A DNA stretch of 64,000 bases from Trichuris trichiura (lineage: Eukaryota > Nematoda > Enoplea > Trichinellida > Trichuridae): contig JBAJFE010000004.1 in assembly GCA_037903355.1 (NCBI GenBank), positions 1,674,001-1,738,000 of the forward strand, given 5' to 3'. Below the pieces are notes generated by a model. The model was not told the DNA's origin, did not search any database, and saw only the letters and a list, made by a program, of their open reading frames with translations. Shown here one piece after another: positions 24,309 to 34,269 of this stretch (positions are counted from its first letter, which is position 1; each line of letters opens with the position of its first letter). The position numbers were made by a program, and so were the translations under genes.

Positions 24309-26702
24309 TCACAATGCGACTTCTGAAATCTTAAAAAACCTAACGGCGTCTCTGTAGCCTTCAGCAACACTGGTAAGTATAAGTGATTCAGCTATAGGTT
24401 CATTTCTGCATGCGGGAAGAATGACTTTAACAACTACTGGAGTGTAGAAAAGAGTTAACCAAGACAATGTTTTCTCAAAAACGTGCCACACTGAGTCGAA
24501 TGCAGCAGAAGCCATTATAGTTGGAACCAATGTTTTCATCTGCTGAAAGTAATGGCGTACAACACTCTTCATTTTCGAACGTCGAAGACCAATGTTAACG
24601 CTAAAGATCACCAAGTAGCATATGTCTTCAGCAAATGATCCTTGATGCGCCATTTGCCAGTCAATTATCGCGGCTATTTGGCTGCTTGCTGTATTAGTTC
24701 CCGTGCCAACTTTGAAAAGGATGTTACCAGCTCTATAGTCACCATGAACGAGTACATCCGGCATGACTTCACGATAAGACATAAATTGCTAAAAATTCAA
24801 AATATCAGCATCTTGTTTGATAGCGAAGGTGAAAATACAAACATAATTTCAATGAAATAAAACTAGAACGATTATCCACGCGCATTTTTCAAGAATTACT
24901 GATAACAAGCTCGTAAACTATGTTAATCTATGTAAAAGTAGGTCAAGAAGCTGCTTCGTTTCCACTGCACAGAGAATAAAGACTTTTAAAGTACCATATT
25001 TTTTTGTTGAACCCATTTACAATAACTTAGCGCCGAAGAGGAAGTATTCCCATCGAACGAAACTATTTAAAAACAATTTTTGATCAAACCGTTAACAAAC
25101 TGTTCTCAGCAATGGATATTGGCTATCATTAAGGGTACCAAAGCCGTATGTAAAATCTCTTCATCAAGCCTGTGTTAAATTGACAGTAGGTGACGTCAAA
25201 AGAAAAGCTAGTTACAGCGATATACAAAACCATTTGTAAGCTAAGCCGAGCCAATTCCTACGTTTATAAAATTCAGCTTCAGCAATTTTTCAGTTTGCAA
25301 ATGTCGAAAAAGTGAACCATTAGTGTCTGTGTAACTATGAATAATTACCGCGGTAAATGCTTCTTTGTCTTTCATGAAACCGGCAATGTCTTTCAAGTTG
25401 AGAGAGCCAAAATAGTCTGAATATAGCTCCATTACTTTTCCCATTTCCGCAACTGCAGGGTCAGCTTCATCACTTAACTTATCCGGCGAGTATTCGCCAG
25501 GAGCGAAACTATTCCAGTCACGTTTGGTAATTAAGGACCAAGCTTGCAACTTCGCTATCGCTTCTACACAGTTTAGTAGTTGATCTTCCGAGAGCCCATT
25601 TATTATATCAGCACTTCCGGCAACTTTCGAAAGGTCTTGAAGCACAAGAAAAGACATTGCATTCTTTTCTAAATTTCGTTTTGGTCTGTGAGACACGAAC
25701 GACGAATTATAATTCAGAGCACAAGTTGTGCAGTTGGTGAAAATTTTGAATCATGTTATCTTATTTTGATGGAAGTTTCTTACAATGTTTCCACTTTTCA
25801 GCGCTCATAGGCTGCCAATAGAATTCGAGCAGCCTTCTCAAGGCTGACGGTCTTGAATTTTTTTCCAATAATCGATCGTCCGTCCGTTCATTAGAACAGT
25901 AGCTTAGTTACAAATATTTACTACACTGAAAGCGGTAAAAGCCGCTAAACATCCTGCTTCCAATGTTAAATTACTAAATTATGCATACCTCGAGCATCCC
26001 TGTCAAAATGGATTTTCGAAAGGAAAAAATCTTCTAGAGTTTAATCTTAATTTTTTGCCACGATTTTTTGAATTATTCTTTCATGATATACAAGACTGAT
26101 GCCCCATTAGTTCATTCAATCATTTTTAATCAGCAGAGCTTTCAGGTCTAATAAGCGCAAAAAGCATAGGTAATGACAAGTTATAATCAGTCGCAAGTAG
26201 CATAAGCTGCCCATTTACACTGCTCATAGTTAATTGTGGCATCCAAGCTTTTCTTATTCAACTTTATTTCAACGAAGTCGACTTTATTATGTTTCATTAT
26301 GTTCTATTTTCGTTTCTTTATAAATGATGTTGAAGCTGCTTCTGAAAATGGATGGCATATCTATCTAAACTGTCGTCCCCCATCCATGAATTCAAAAACT
26401 TCACCGACCTAAACATACTTTTATGGCTTTAACCTACCGAAATAATGGCGCGAAAAAGCATGATTTTTATAAGAAATAAATGGAATAGTTTTTTTAGAAA
26501 TATGTACAGGTCTTTCCCCGTTCGTGTCACCTGGAATTTAGTTTAGCAACATCAAAGGGGGGATAAGCTGATAATCAGATTAGTTGAAAAATGGAACAGA
26601 TAATCGGATGATCAGATTACCTGAACAATGGGGCCTGCAATTCCCCCTTGCAATGCTACTGACTACTGTACGCCTCAGAGAGTAACGCACATAGACAAAG
26701 TA

Positions 26703-26962
26703 TGAAGAAATTTATTACGGATGTGTCCCGTTTGTATTCTATATAAAGAGGCTCCGGAGCTTTCGGGTCATTCGAGACCCATCATCAGCGGTCTTAAGTG
26801 TAAATATCAAGATATTTACACTTAAGACCGCTGATGATGGGTCTCGAATGACCCGAAAGCTCCGGAGCCTCTTTATATAGAATACAAACGGGACACATCC
26901 GTAATAAATTTCTTCATCATGAAAACATTTTGTCCCGTACCAAGAAACCACGTTTTCAAAAC
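26703..26962. mobile_element. Palindromic Penelope-end insertion with two hammerhead-like cores
   Basis: A 260-base insertion flanked by a 13-base direct repeat (CATAGACAAAGTA at 26690-26702 and 26963-26975). The matching place in gene 6 has a single diverged copy of this site and no insertion. Its first part is a perfect inverted repeat of 107-base arms (26702-26808 and 26811-26917) around AA. Each arm matches the 3' end of the Penelope-like element at about 31690-31795. Each carries CTGATGA, a GGGTC/GACCC hairpin and GAAA (plus strand 26831-26858, mirrored at 26761-26788). Confidence 0.8.
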
Positions 26963-26998
26963 CATAGACAAAGTAAACTTAAACATGGTACACACCGT

Positions 26999-27726
26999 TC
27001 ACTGCGGCAATGCGGCGGGCGGTGCGGCCATTCGGCGCTGGATCACTCGGGGCGGGTTCTCTTGGGGCGGGTGCAATCTGTGGATGTCCCTGAGGATAGC
27101 GTCGAACGCATCGTCACAGTCTCCCAAATACTTTCTCCACATGTACTCGAAGTAGTGCGGTACAAGCGGAAGCGGAACCTGCACAAGAAACAGCTCCACC
27201 GTCATCCCCGGCCCTCCCAGTGGCGATCGTGGTTTGGCCAACGCTTCTGCTGCAACTTGCCGCAGGTACCTGCTCCAGCGGATTGTGACGTTCTCATCGA
27301 GCCCTGAAAGAAAGAGAATGTTTACAGGAGCAATACAAGGTACGCAGGCTGCTACCCAGCTCATCTTTACAAACACTCATCGAGTGGTACTTTCGACTCC
27401 ATAAAAACATCATTTCCACAGCCGTCTGCAACTTCATTTTGTGCCGGGGGGCTGCAAAGGACACATTGCACTGTCGCGCTTAAATGTCCACTGCGCTTAG
27501 TGAACCTACCTTCAAACCACGTCCCTCTGCGTACAGACACTTCCCTGCGGCAGGAGCGCTTGATGCAGCGCCAGACCATGCCGCCACGCACCAGACGCAT
27601 CGCCTGTCCGCAAAAGGGGCACAGCCTTTCGCTGTGCAACAGCCCTTTTTGGCGGAGGAAGTGCACCGCCGCTTCTTCATCTTTGATTGTCTTTGCCAGC
27701 CACCGTAGGTTCTTCGCCGTTGCCAT
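26999..27726 (-). CDS. Merlin/IS1595-type transposase-derived protein, copy 1 (2 exons)
   Basis: Exon 1 is 27510-27726 and exon 2 is 26999-27303, joined by a GT-AG intron in phase 1, giving 173 residues. Exon 1 encodes the N-terminal zinc ribbon of ISXO2/Merlin transposases: CPFC near residues 36-39 and a later WRC...C pair, followed by SVRRGTWFEG. Exon 2 starts like the catalytic domain (LGGPGMTVE) but jumps directly to the family's C-terminal end (YMWRK...FDAILRDI). The DDE core is therefore missing and it cannot be a working transposase. An intact reading frame and splice site in both copies leave open a retained DNA-binding role; it may equally be a young deletion derivative. Confidence 0.65.
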
Positions 27727-29599
27727 TACTCACAATGAGCTGTACCCCGTTTGCGAAGACGCAATGTGAAACGGACCGTTGACCTCCGATGTTTTCGGCG
27801 GGTCAATCGCCGCACCTCCTGCAATGCGCCACTACTGCTCCATTGTGCTCTTCATGCCAGCAGTTCATGCACAGGTCTTTCGTCCGTTACCTTCATTCCT
27901 CTGCAAGGGTTACTGACCGGATCAGTCACACTGGCAACCATAATTCCCTTGCAGTGTAACGCTATTCCTCGACAGGTATTCAGTCAATTGCAGCTGCACG
28001 TCTCCCCCGTTGTTCCGTTAATCCCGCTACACTACGTGATGCCGCAACGGTTTTCCCTTTGATGTTGCTGCACTAACTACCGGCTGACATGGAGAGGAAA
28101 AATCTTTATATTTAGCAATTCATTCTATTATTAGTAGAAATACAGATGAGACTCAACTGAACCCGGCGAATTACTCCGTTGAAAAGATGAGCAAAACTAG
28201 ATTTTGCTTAAAAAATTAACAGTAATGAGCATTTTCAACTTATGACAATTTACTTTAAAGTCAGCCGTCGAGGTTATTAATCTCGGGCCAAAACAGTCAT
28301 AAGATTGGAAAGCCAAACCAAACCGAAGCATGAATGAGATAAATAGTGTGACGACGACAAAACTTTACATTACAAACTTAACCTTGCAATTAACTAATGA
28401 AATATACCTTTATCCCAGGCGCAATAGCACCGTGCAAGTGGAAATGCAGAAAATTCTTTAGAAAGCACGTTATAAGCAGCACTTTCTCTTCGAAACTTCT
28501 CGTCCAATTGAACAGAGCTTTTAAGCTTTTCTCGAATGAGCTCATCAGTGTCCTCCAAAAGCTCGACAATTCTATCCATGGTGGGGATTTTCACCACGAC
28601 ACTGCGCGGCAAATCAACATTTTCCCTACAGCAACCAGGGTGAAGAGCCATAATCAGTGACTGAATCCAAAATTCAAATGAACAAGAAAGCATACTCATG
28701 GCATAGCTTTCTGTTTGAAGGTACTATTAGTAATGCAATGACAAACTCACATGCTCTTTTTCCATAATAGAGTAACACAAAGGATATATGACGTAAATCC
28801 TTTGCCTTCACCGATATCTTCTGCTGACTGCATCTAGATTTTCCGCAGCTTCCGGAAATACTTCTGCCAACGCTGATTTCAGCATTTCACCAGTCATTGG
28901 CGTTCTACATAGTTTTTCATCCATTCTAGCAATGTTCACGCATCTAGTATTATAGTGAATGAATGCATTATACTGAACAAACAATCTCAAATGTTCTACT
29001 AGCATAAGCCTTTCGAAAGACGGGGTATCTTTTAAACCTCCCTGTTGCCAATTAGGCACTGACGACGACGACGCGCTCACGCAGGGGGGCCCCCACTAGT
29101 TGGCAGGTAGCCAACTTACTGATTCGTGCCCTCTGGCGGGGTAGCGCTCTGCGTCGCGCGGATGGACACTCATTCGTTATCATTCGGTCGTTTGCTCTGG
29201 TCGAGATCGCTCAGTTTTGTCTTTCGCTCGTGCTCATTTGATTGCTAAGTAAAAGTCAGTATCTACTCGTCGACGCCCTGCACCACTGTATGCGCGCCGT
29301 GCATCCTTTGTTGCCAAGATTCCCGAACCAGCGCACTTCCTCCCGGCAACACTCCTGGTCTTAGATATAATTTCCTCCACCGAACACAGCCTCACGCACA
29401 CCGATTATAAAGTAGCAAACGAAATTAAAGGACACATTTTGAGCCTCCTATTATGCAACAACAATAAGGATCATCCGACCCCTAATCTGGGCCATTCAGA
29501 ACGCGGCATTATTAAATATCTAAAATTAAGAACCGATATTGTCATTACAATAGCTATCCTCAGGGACATCCACAGATTCCACTACAAACGATAGTTTCT

Positions 29600-31314
29600 T
29601 ATTTCGTTGACGACCGTTTTGCTATGGTCTCCCAAAAGTGCACAAACCAGATATCCCCCTGAGACCGATAGTCCCCACAACTAACAGCATCACCACTGAA
29701 CTCAGTAGATACTTAAGTAAGATCATCAAACCTCTAACAGGCAAGGAACCATCCTTTGTCAAAAACAGCAAGACGCTCGTCAACGAAATAAGAAACTATT
29801 GTTTGGAACCCGAAGAGATTTTAGTCAGCTATGATGTAAAAGACTTATTTCCCAGCATCCCAATATCAGACACCCTAGAGACCTTACACAATCTCCTCCA
29901 CACGGACACAAATCTACCCAGTAGAACTAAATTAAGTCCCTTTCACATTGTCAAGCTGGTTTCATTTTGCATGCAAGAAGGCAATTACTTCACTTTTGAT
30001 AACAAGTTCTGTCGTGGACAAGCCGCGGAACAGATAAATAAAAATATAAGCTGTTAGATTATAGGAACGTACTCGATATAACCTGAGAATTTCGGGGTAA
30101 CACGGTTACGGTGCGCCGATGTGACGGAAGGTTGCTCGTTCTTTTTGCATCAATAAAGTGTGTGTTGTTACCGCTGTCGCGAGGTTTGATACCTGACAGT
30201 GTGTAGATTCCCCCTGTCGCGAGGTTTGATACCTGACAAGTTCTATAAACAATCTAACGGAGTACCTATGGGAAGCCCGCTATCCCTTGTATTAGCGGAA
30301 CTTTTTATGGAAAACTATGAAAGACAAATGTTCAGAACTATAGATAGACACATAGCTCCACGCCTTTTTAAAAGATACGTAGACGACATCTTTGTCATTA
30401 TAAAAGCTGGAAAAGAAGAACAATTTTTACAATTCCTCAACAATGCCCGTCCTAACCAAATAGTCTTCACAATGGAAAAAGAAGATAACAAAACCTTGCC
30501 CTTTCTAGACGCTTTAATTATTCGCTCAAGCGAAGGCCTTAAAACCAGAGTGTATAGAAAACCCACGCACACAGATCGGTACCTCAATTTTTCATCACAT
30601 CACCCACGATCAGTAATGCGTGGTATCCTCTCCGGAATGATAGACAGAGCATTCAATTTATGCACTCCGGAATATCTCCAGCCAGAAATTAACTACATTA
30701 GAAAAATCTTCTACAAAAACGGTTATCCTAAATCCTTTATCAACCAAGTGCTCAACCACAAACTTCGCACACGCGAGTCTCCAAAGCAAAACAGTCCGCA
30801 CGACACTTGTCTGGTTATTCCTTATGTGGCAGGTTTAGGCGAAAAGATTGTCCAATTAGGAAAAAGATTAGGCTTCAGAGTCTTTTTCAAGAGCTCACCC
30901 AACCTCAGGGCAATTCTTCGCACAGACAAAACTAAAATCCCCGCAAACAAAAAGACAAGATTAATATACCCGGTTGAATGTTCTTGCTCAGGGATTTATA
31001 CTGGTGAAACGGAAAACAGCCTAGAGCATAGATTTAACGAACACATAAAAAAACTCACAAGTTACAATAACGCGAAAGCCACACTTAACAATGGCCCCAA
31101 TCTAATCACACAGCGAGGAAGACCAATCGTGGACCCAAAAATTACAATGGAAAATGCCAAACAAGCCTCTGCTGTAGTGGAACACGCGGCGCAATGCACT
31201 CAACCACTCCACCCAAAAGTTGTTACGAAAACAATTTACGGTCAAGAAGAATTAAAGAAGCACTATACATTAGACACAATACGACTTACAACCGCGATCA
31301 AGGAGTGGACATAA
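29600..31314 (+). pseudogene. Penelope-like reverse transcriptase with GIY-YIG endonuclease, interrupted
   Basis: The frame enters with YGLPKVHKP (about 29609), a hallmark of Penelope RTs. It continues through SYDVKDLFPSIP (motif A region), then meets the 30010-30238 insertion and resumes with GVPMGSPLS and the catalytic RYVDDIFVI (about 30375). The C-terminus is a GIY-YIG-type nuclease (GIYTGETENSLEHRF at about 30995). The N-terminal coding remnant (KIPEPAHFLP to RTDIVIT) ends in a stop at about 29590. The segment normally linking it to YGLPKVHKP is missing, so there is an internal deletion as well as the insertion. Confidence 0.85.
30010..30238. mobile_element. Solo LTR inside the Penelope RT frame
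   Basis: A 229-base insert beginning TG and ending CA, flanked by the 5-base repeat AGTTC (30005-30009 and 30239-30243), and splitting an RT frame that is continuous without it. These are the marks of a solo LTR of an LTR retrotransposon. It contains AATAAA followed by two direct copies of a 25-base unit ending GATACCTGACA. It shows no similarity to the BEL/Pao LTR at 48133, so it comes from another family. Confidence 0.82.
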
Positions 31315-31699
31315 GTGGGATTTGGACAAATATTGTGACGCGGTATAATTGTTGCTCTCTCACCAGATGAAATACAATATCCCGGAAAGAAGAAAAAACA
31401 AATAATTAGAACAAATAGAAATGGATAAAATTGCAATATATGTTGGAACAAAGAAAGAAAAAGAAAAAGAAAAAAGAAAGAAAGAAGGAAAATGAATGCA
31501 AAATGAAAAAATAGTGAACCAACAACAAAAATGTTCGAAACTACCTGACGAAGACACAATCTACAAGCCAAACGGAACAAGAAAAAGAAGTGCGCTGACA
31601 GACTCAGATACAAAAACCTACCAACGAAAAACTTTAAAAATGCCCGCTTTAAAATCCTCAGAAACGTTAGATGGCACTCGCTGCCACAAATCATGTCAA

Positions 31700-31765
31700 C
31701 AACTTAAGACCCCTGATGACGGGTCTCGAATGACCCGAAAGCTTCGGAGTCTTTCTATATAGATA
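31700..31765 (+). ncRNA. Hammerhead-ribozyme-like motif, Penelope A 3' end
   Basis: CTGATGA at 31713-31719, one extra C, a five-pair stem II (GGGTC at 31721-31725 with GACCC at 31732-31736), then GAAA at 31737-31740 and a short GCTTCGGAGTC segment as stem III plus cleavage triplet. Type-I hammerheads in Penelope terminal repeats are known. Here the extra base before stem II and the weak stems III and I make self-cleavage uncertain. Confidence 0.5.
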
Positions 31766-31803
31766 ACAAACGGGAACTATCCGTAATAAACTTCTTCATT
31801 ATA

Positions 31804-32607
31804 AAAACAGCAGTTTATAGGAAACCCACTCAGACCGGCACCTACACTTCTCTTTGCACCATCCCATTTCAGTTAAAAGAGGGATAGTAAAGGGTATGGT
31901 TGATCGGGCCCTAACGGTATGTGACCTCAAGTATTTAAATGCGGAATTAAAACATATTTTAAGCACGTTACTCGGTAATGGGTACCCCAGTAAATTCGTC
32001 ACTTCCATTATAAGACAATGTAAATTAAATCAATCGCTACTGCCTTCCCTACACAATAATCAACAACACCCGGTCTTAGCGCTTCCCTAACTACAATGGC
32101 TTAAACGAAAAGATCAGGAGGCTGGGACACTGCCTAAATTCCAACGTTCGTTTTAAGAGCTCTTCTAATTTTCGTTCGACTGTGACGAATGATAAGATCA
32201 AGGCTCCCTTTGACAGCAGACCCGGCGTCGTTTACGAAATCAAGTACGGTTGCAATGCTTCCTACATAAGGGAAACGGGCGACATTTTACTTCACAGATT
32301 CGGCCAACACATGAAGAATGTGTTGACGTACAAGTACGCCGAACGGACACTCAATGGGGAACCGGCTACTGGCCCTGGATGTCCACAGACAACGGACCCT
32401 CGAAAAACCATGGAAAAAGCGATAAGTGCCTCGGTAATCGTGGAGCACGCATCTCGGTGCGCAGTCGACCCGCGACTGAAGATAGTCTGCCACAAGAGCC
32501 TTTTTCACTTTAAGGCGTATAATGGAGGCGCTTTACATCAAAAGCAATTCCACCATCAATCGCGACAATGGGATAGCGGCAAGCGAGGCATGGGCTGCGC
32601 TAATTAA
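31804..32607 (+). pseudogene. Penelope-like RT C-terminus and GIY-YIG remnant
   Basis: Two consecutive frames (about 31804-32090, then 32182-32607). The first matches the post-catalytic RT region of element A (VDRAL...N.GYPSKFVTSI). The second holds the nuclease with a YIRETG motif, where family members have YIGET, and later VIVEHASRC. A frame change near 32090 and the lack of the RT core make it non-functional. The Arg in YIRETG suggests further decay of the nuclease. Confidence 0.75.
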
Positions 32608-32698
32608 TAAATTCCAATGCTGCGCCCTACCAAACTAATCAAACACCCATTGTTCCCATGTGCTATATAAACCCCTTGCCGAATAAAAACAGCTTCTC

Positions 32699-32752
32699 CC
32701 TCATACTGTTGACGACGGAACAAGAGCAGTTCCGAAACGCATGGTATCAAAA
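32699..32752 (+). ncRNA. Hammerhead-ribozyme-like motif, Penelope B 3' end
   Basis: TTGACGA at 32709-32715 (C3 of the canonical core changed to T), an extra C, stem II GGAAC/GTTCC (32717-32721 with 32729-32733), GAAA at 32734-32737, then C-GCATG-G-T-A as a minimal stem III with a GTA cleavage triplet. The C3 change would be expected to impair cleavage. Confidence 0.42.
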
Positions 32753-33689
32753 GTATTCTGTATTTTCTCTAACAATTTGCTCATCCATTCGTTGGTAGGG
32801 CACTTTGAAGTTTATTTACAAATACATCAAACAGGCCGAATCCGTGAATTAAAGACTAACCATGAAACAACCTAAGCCCGTTAAAAGACACCCCGTCTTT
32901 CGAAATGTTTAGGGAATGTGTGAAATATTAAATACTTCACAGATTAGCTACAGGCTTTGGGCATTCTACAGACTGCCTAATTTCATACACTTAAAGGAAA
33001 AGAATTTTCTCATTTGCCTAAAATCTATACCTACAGTCAACAGTAATGATTTCAGTTAACAGAACTAAAGTGCCCAACAAAACCAGTTTCTATGGTAGGA
33101 AAAATTTTTCGATCGTTCGCGGCGCAAGTTAAATCATTTCGATAAACCCACAGCCACATTGAAAAGAAACAAGTTTTTGTTTATGCTGCGTGTCTATGAA
33201 CACTCACTGTCAAATAGACCATAACCGTGACTAAAAGAAGACCCAGTGGTTACTAATCTAAATCAATTTTTGAGAGAAGACAAATTTGTACTACTCCTTC
33301 ACTGCTTGCTAGTGAACCATGACCACCATAGCAGAAGGCCAATATCACCTTGTAAGCTTGTAAGAAGAAGAAAGAAAGAACAGAGAAAGTAAAAACAAAT
33401 GAAGAGCAAAAGTTCAAGCCTTAAACACGAAACAGATAAGCAAGGAAGATATATTTTGAACAATAATGCGAATCCTTTACTCCGGCAATATTATAAGAGT
33501 GCGTTTACTCTGCAGAAAGCTTTGATTTTTCCTGTTCATTATTATATTACAAGGGTCTATCATAATTTCTGATCACAATGCAGCTGTCATCAGTTTCTGA
33601 AGCGGTAGAAATAGTTACTCGAACGTAGTAAACAAGTCAGCTCCCTACATGCTAACTGGGCAAGCTGGCTTGTTCTCGCCTAATCTGGC

Positions 33690-34080
33690 CATTCAAGAAA
33701 CGCCATGTCCGCCTGTGAAGCTTAATCCGCACATGCAATGAATGCCATGGCATGGCAATCGCAACTGCGGATGCAGGCGGGTGGTAGTAATTCGTGGTCT
33801 ACCATAAAGCTGCCTGTGGCAAAAGGGCATTGCGCTATTACCGAAATGCCACATGCAGTGTATGGATGCAGATGCCTGGGCATAATCCCTGTAGATCAAC
33901 CGCTTCGAACGGTGACAGAAGTGGGCTAATGCCCATAATCCCTCAGCAAAACAACCGCAGAGGGGTATAAAACCACGCATGCCGACGGCCAGCAGATAGA
34001 CAAAAAAGAGGGTCTGACGAGTTCCATACTACCGTATCGCTGACCATTACCTGCATCGTTGCGAACTTAGCGTTATGCCA
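33690..34080. promoter_or_regulatory. GC-rich promoter-like block with TATA box, copy 1
   Basis: Differs from its copy at about 41965-42350 at only a handful of positions, whereas flanking sequence is several-fold more diverged. It contains two near-identical CATAATCCCT sites (TAATCC is the core bound by Otx/Bicoid-type homeodomains) and TATAAAA at 33966-33972. The minus strand is open for 95 codons (33693-33980), with one residue different between copies. Whether this is a promoter, a small gene or a recently converted tract cannot be told from sequence alone. Confidence 0.45.
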
Positions 34081-34269
34081 CGCACTTCCGCAATAAACTC
34101 TTCTGCACAAGCTCAAAAAATCGCTCAAGCACCTACGCTATTCCGCGGCAATTATGATACAATAAGCCTTATAGAAAAGCTTGACATACGATTTATCACT
34201 GTTAACAGCTACTCATTTAATCATGTTAATGGTTCAATACAGACCACTGATTCTGTCAGTCAAAAATAA
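34075..34269 (+). CDS. Small ORF of 64 codons downstream of the TATA block, copy 1
   Basis: Starts about 109 bases after the TATA box. Its copy at 42350-42544 has the same length with no indels, but about 18 substitutions, of which roughly 14 change the residue (E/K, L/P, Y/C, N/D and others). No known domain. That ratio does not suggest purifying selection, so it may be non-coding or fast evolving. The AAATAAA at its end overlaps the stop codon. Confidence 0.25.
   Translation: MPRTSAINSSAQAQKIAQAPTLFRGNYDTISLIEKLDIRFITVNSYSFNHVNGSIQTTDSVSQK

Larger units (their letters stand above)
26509..28104 (-). mobile_element. Merlin-like DNA transposon, copy 1 (in intron 2 of gene 5)
   Basis: Imperfect terminal inverted repeats of about 45-50 bases begin GGTCTTTCC at the left and GATTTTTCC at the right (inverted). 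Both arms share AGCAACATCAAAGG at their inner ends. The body holds a two-exon transposase-derived ORF (26999-27726). A second element is nested in it at 26703-26962. The same insertion lies at the matching place in gene 6, so it predates the gene 5/6 duplication. I could not fix the target-site duplication. Confidence 0.75.
24309..28924 (-). pseudogene. CHK/EcKinase-like gene 5, frameshifted in exon 1
   Basis: Exons in transcript order: 28751-28924, 28408-28625, 25349-25668, 24309-24788. Splice borders and exons 2-4 look intact, with HGDYRAGN (Gly for Ser in the loop) and IIDWQ. Exon 1 is 174 rather than 176 bases. Next to gene 6, two bases are missing near 28826, which shifts the frame and brings a stop codon before the first splice site. 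Intron 2 is 2.7 kb because it holds a Merlin-like element. A downstream start could still give an N-terminally shortened product, so loss of function is likely but not proven. A sequencing or assembly error in this one spot is the alternative. Confidence 0.8.
29056..31800 (+). mobile_element. Penelope-like retroelement A (degenerate)
   Basis: Inserted upstream of gene 5 in sequence that continues at about 32905, judging from the gene 6 upstream region. It comprises a GC-rich leader (about 29060-29290), N-terminal coding remnants (about 29290-29592), an RT/GIY-YIG frame (about 29600-31314) interrupted by a solo LTR, a purine-rich stretch near 31450, and a 3' end with a hammerhead-like motif. 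The exact left border is uncertain. Confidence 0.8.
31801..32905 (+). mobile_element. Penelope-like retroelement B (5'-truncated)
   Basis: Abuts element A directly. It starts inside the RT C-terminal region (YRKPTQTGTY), runs through a frame-broken linker to a GIY-YIG domain (frame at 32182-32607), and ends with a hammerhead-like motif and a tail of about 150 bases. The tail matches the right arm of the foldback insertion at 41365-41510. Its protein differs clearly from element A, so this is a second family, not a duplication. Confidence 0.75.

Noticed and set aside
30185..30238. The two 25-base repeats in the solo LTR as a short CRISPR-like or satellite array
   Set aside because: Only two units, within a TG...CA-bounded insert in a eukaryotic retroelement.
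29014..32905. Inverted pair of AAAGAC..GGGT.TCTTT motifs flanking the Penelope block as transposon ends
   Set aside because: The same short hairpin motif occurs near 36675 and 41500 in other contexts, so it is not a reliable border of one element.
33693..33980. Conserved 95-codon minus-strand frame in the GC-rich block as a definite gene
   Set aside because: Identity covers the whole block, not just this frame, and no domain or second exon is visible; kept only as an alternative in the findings.
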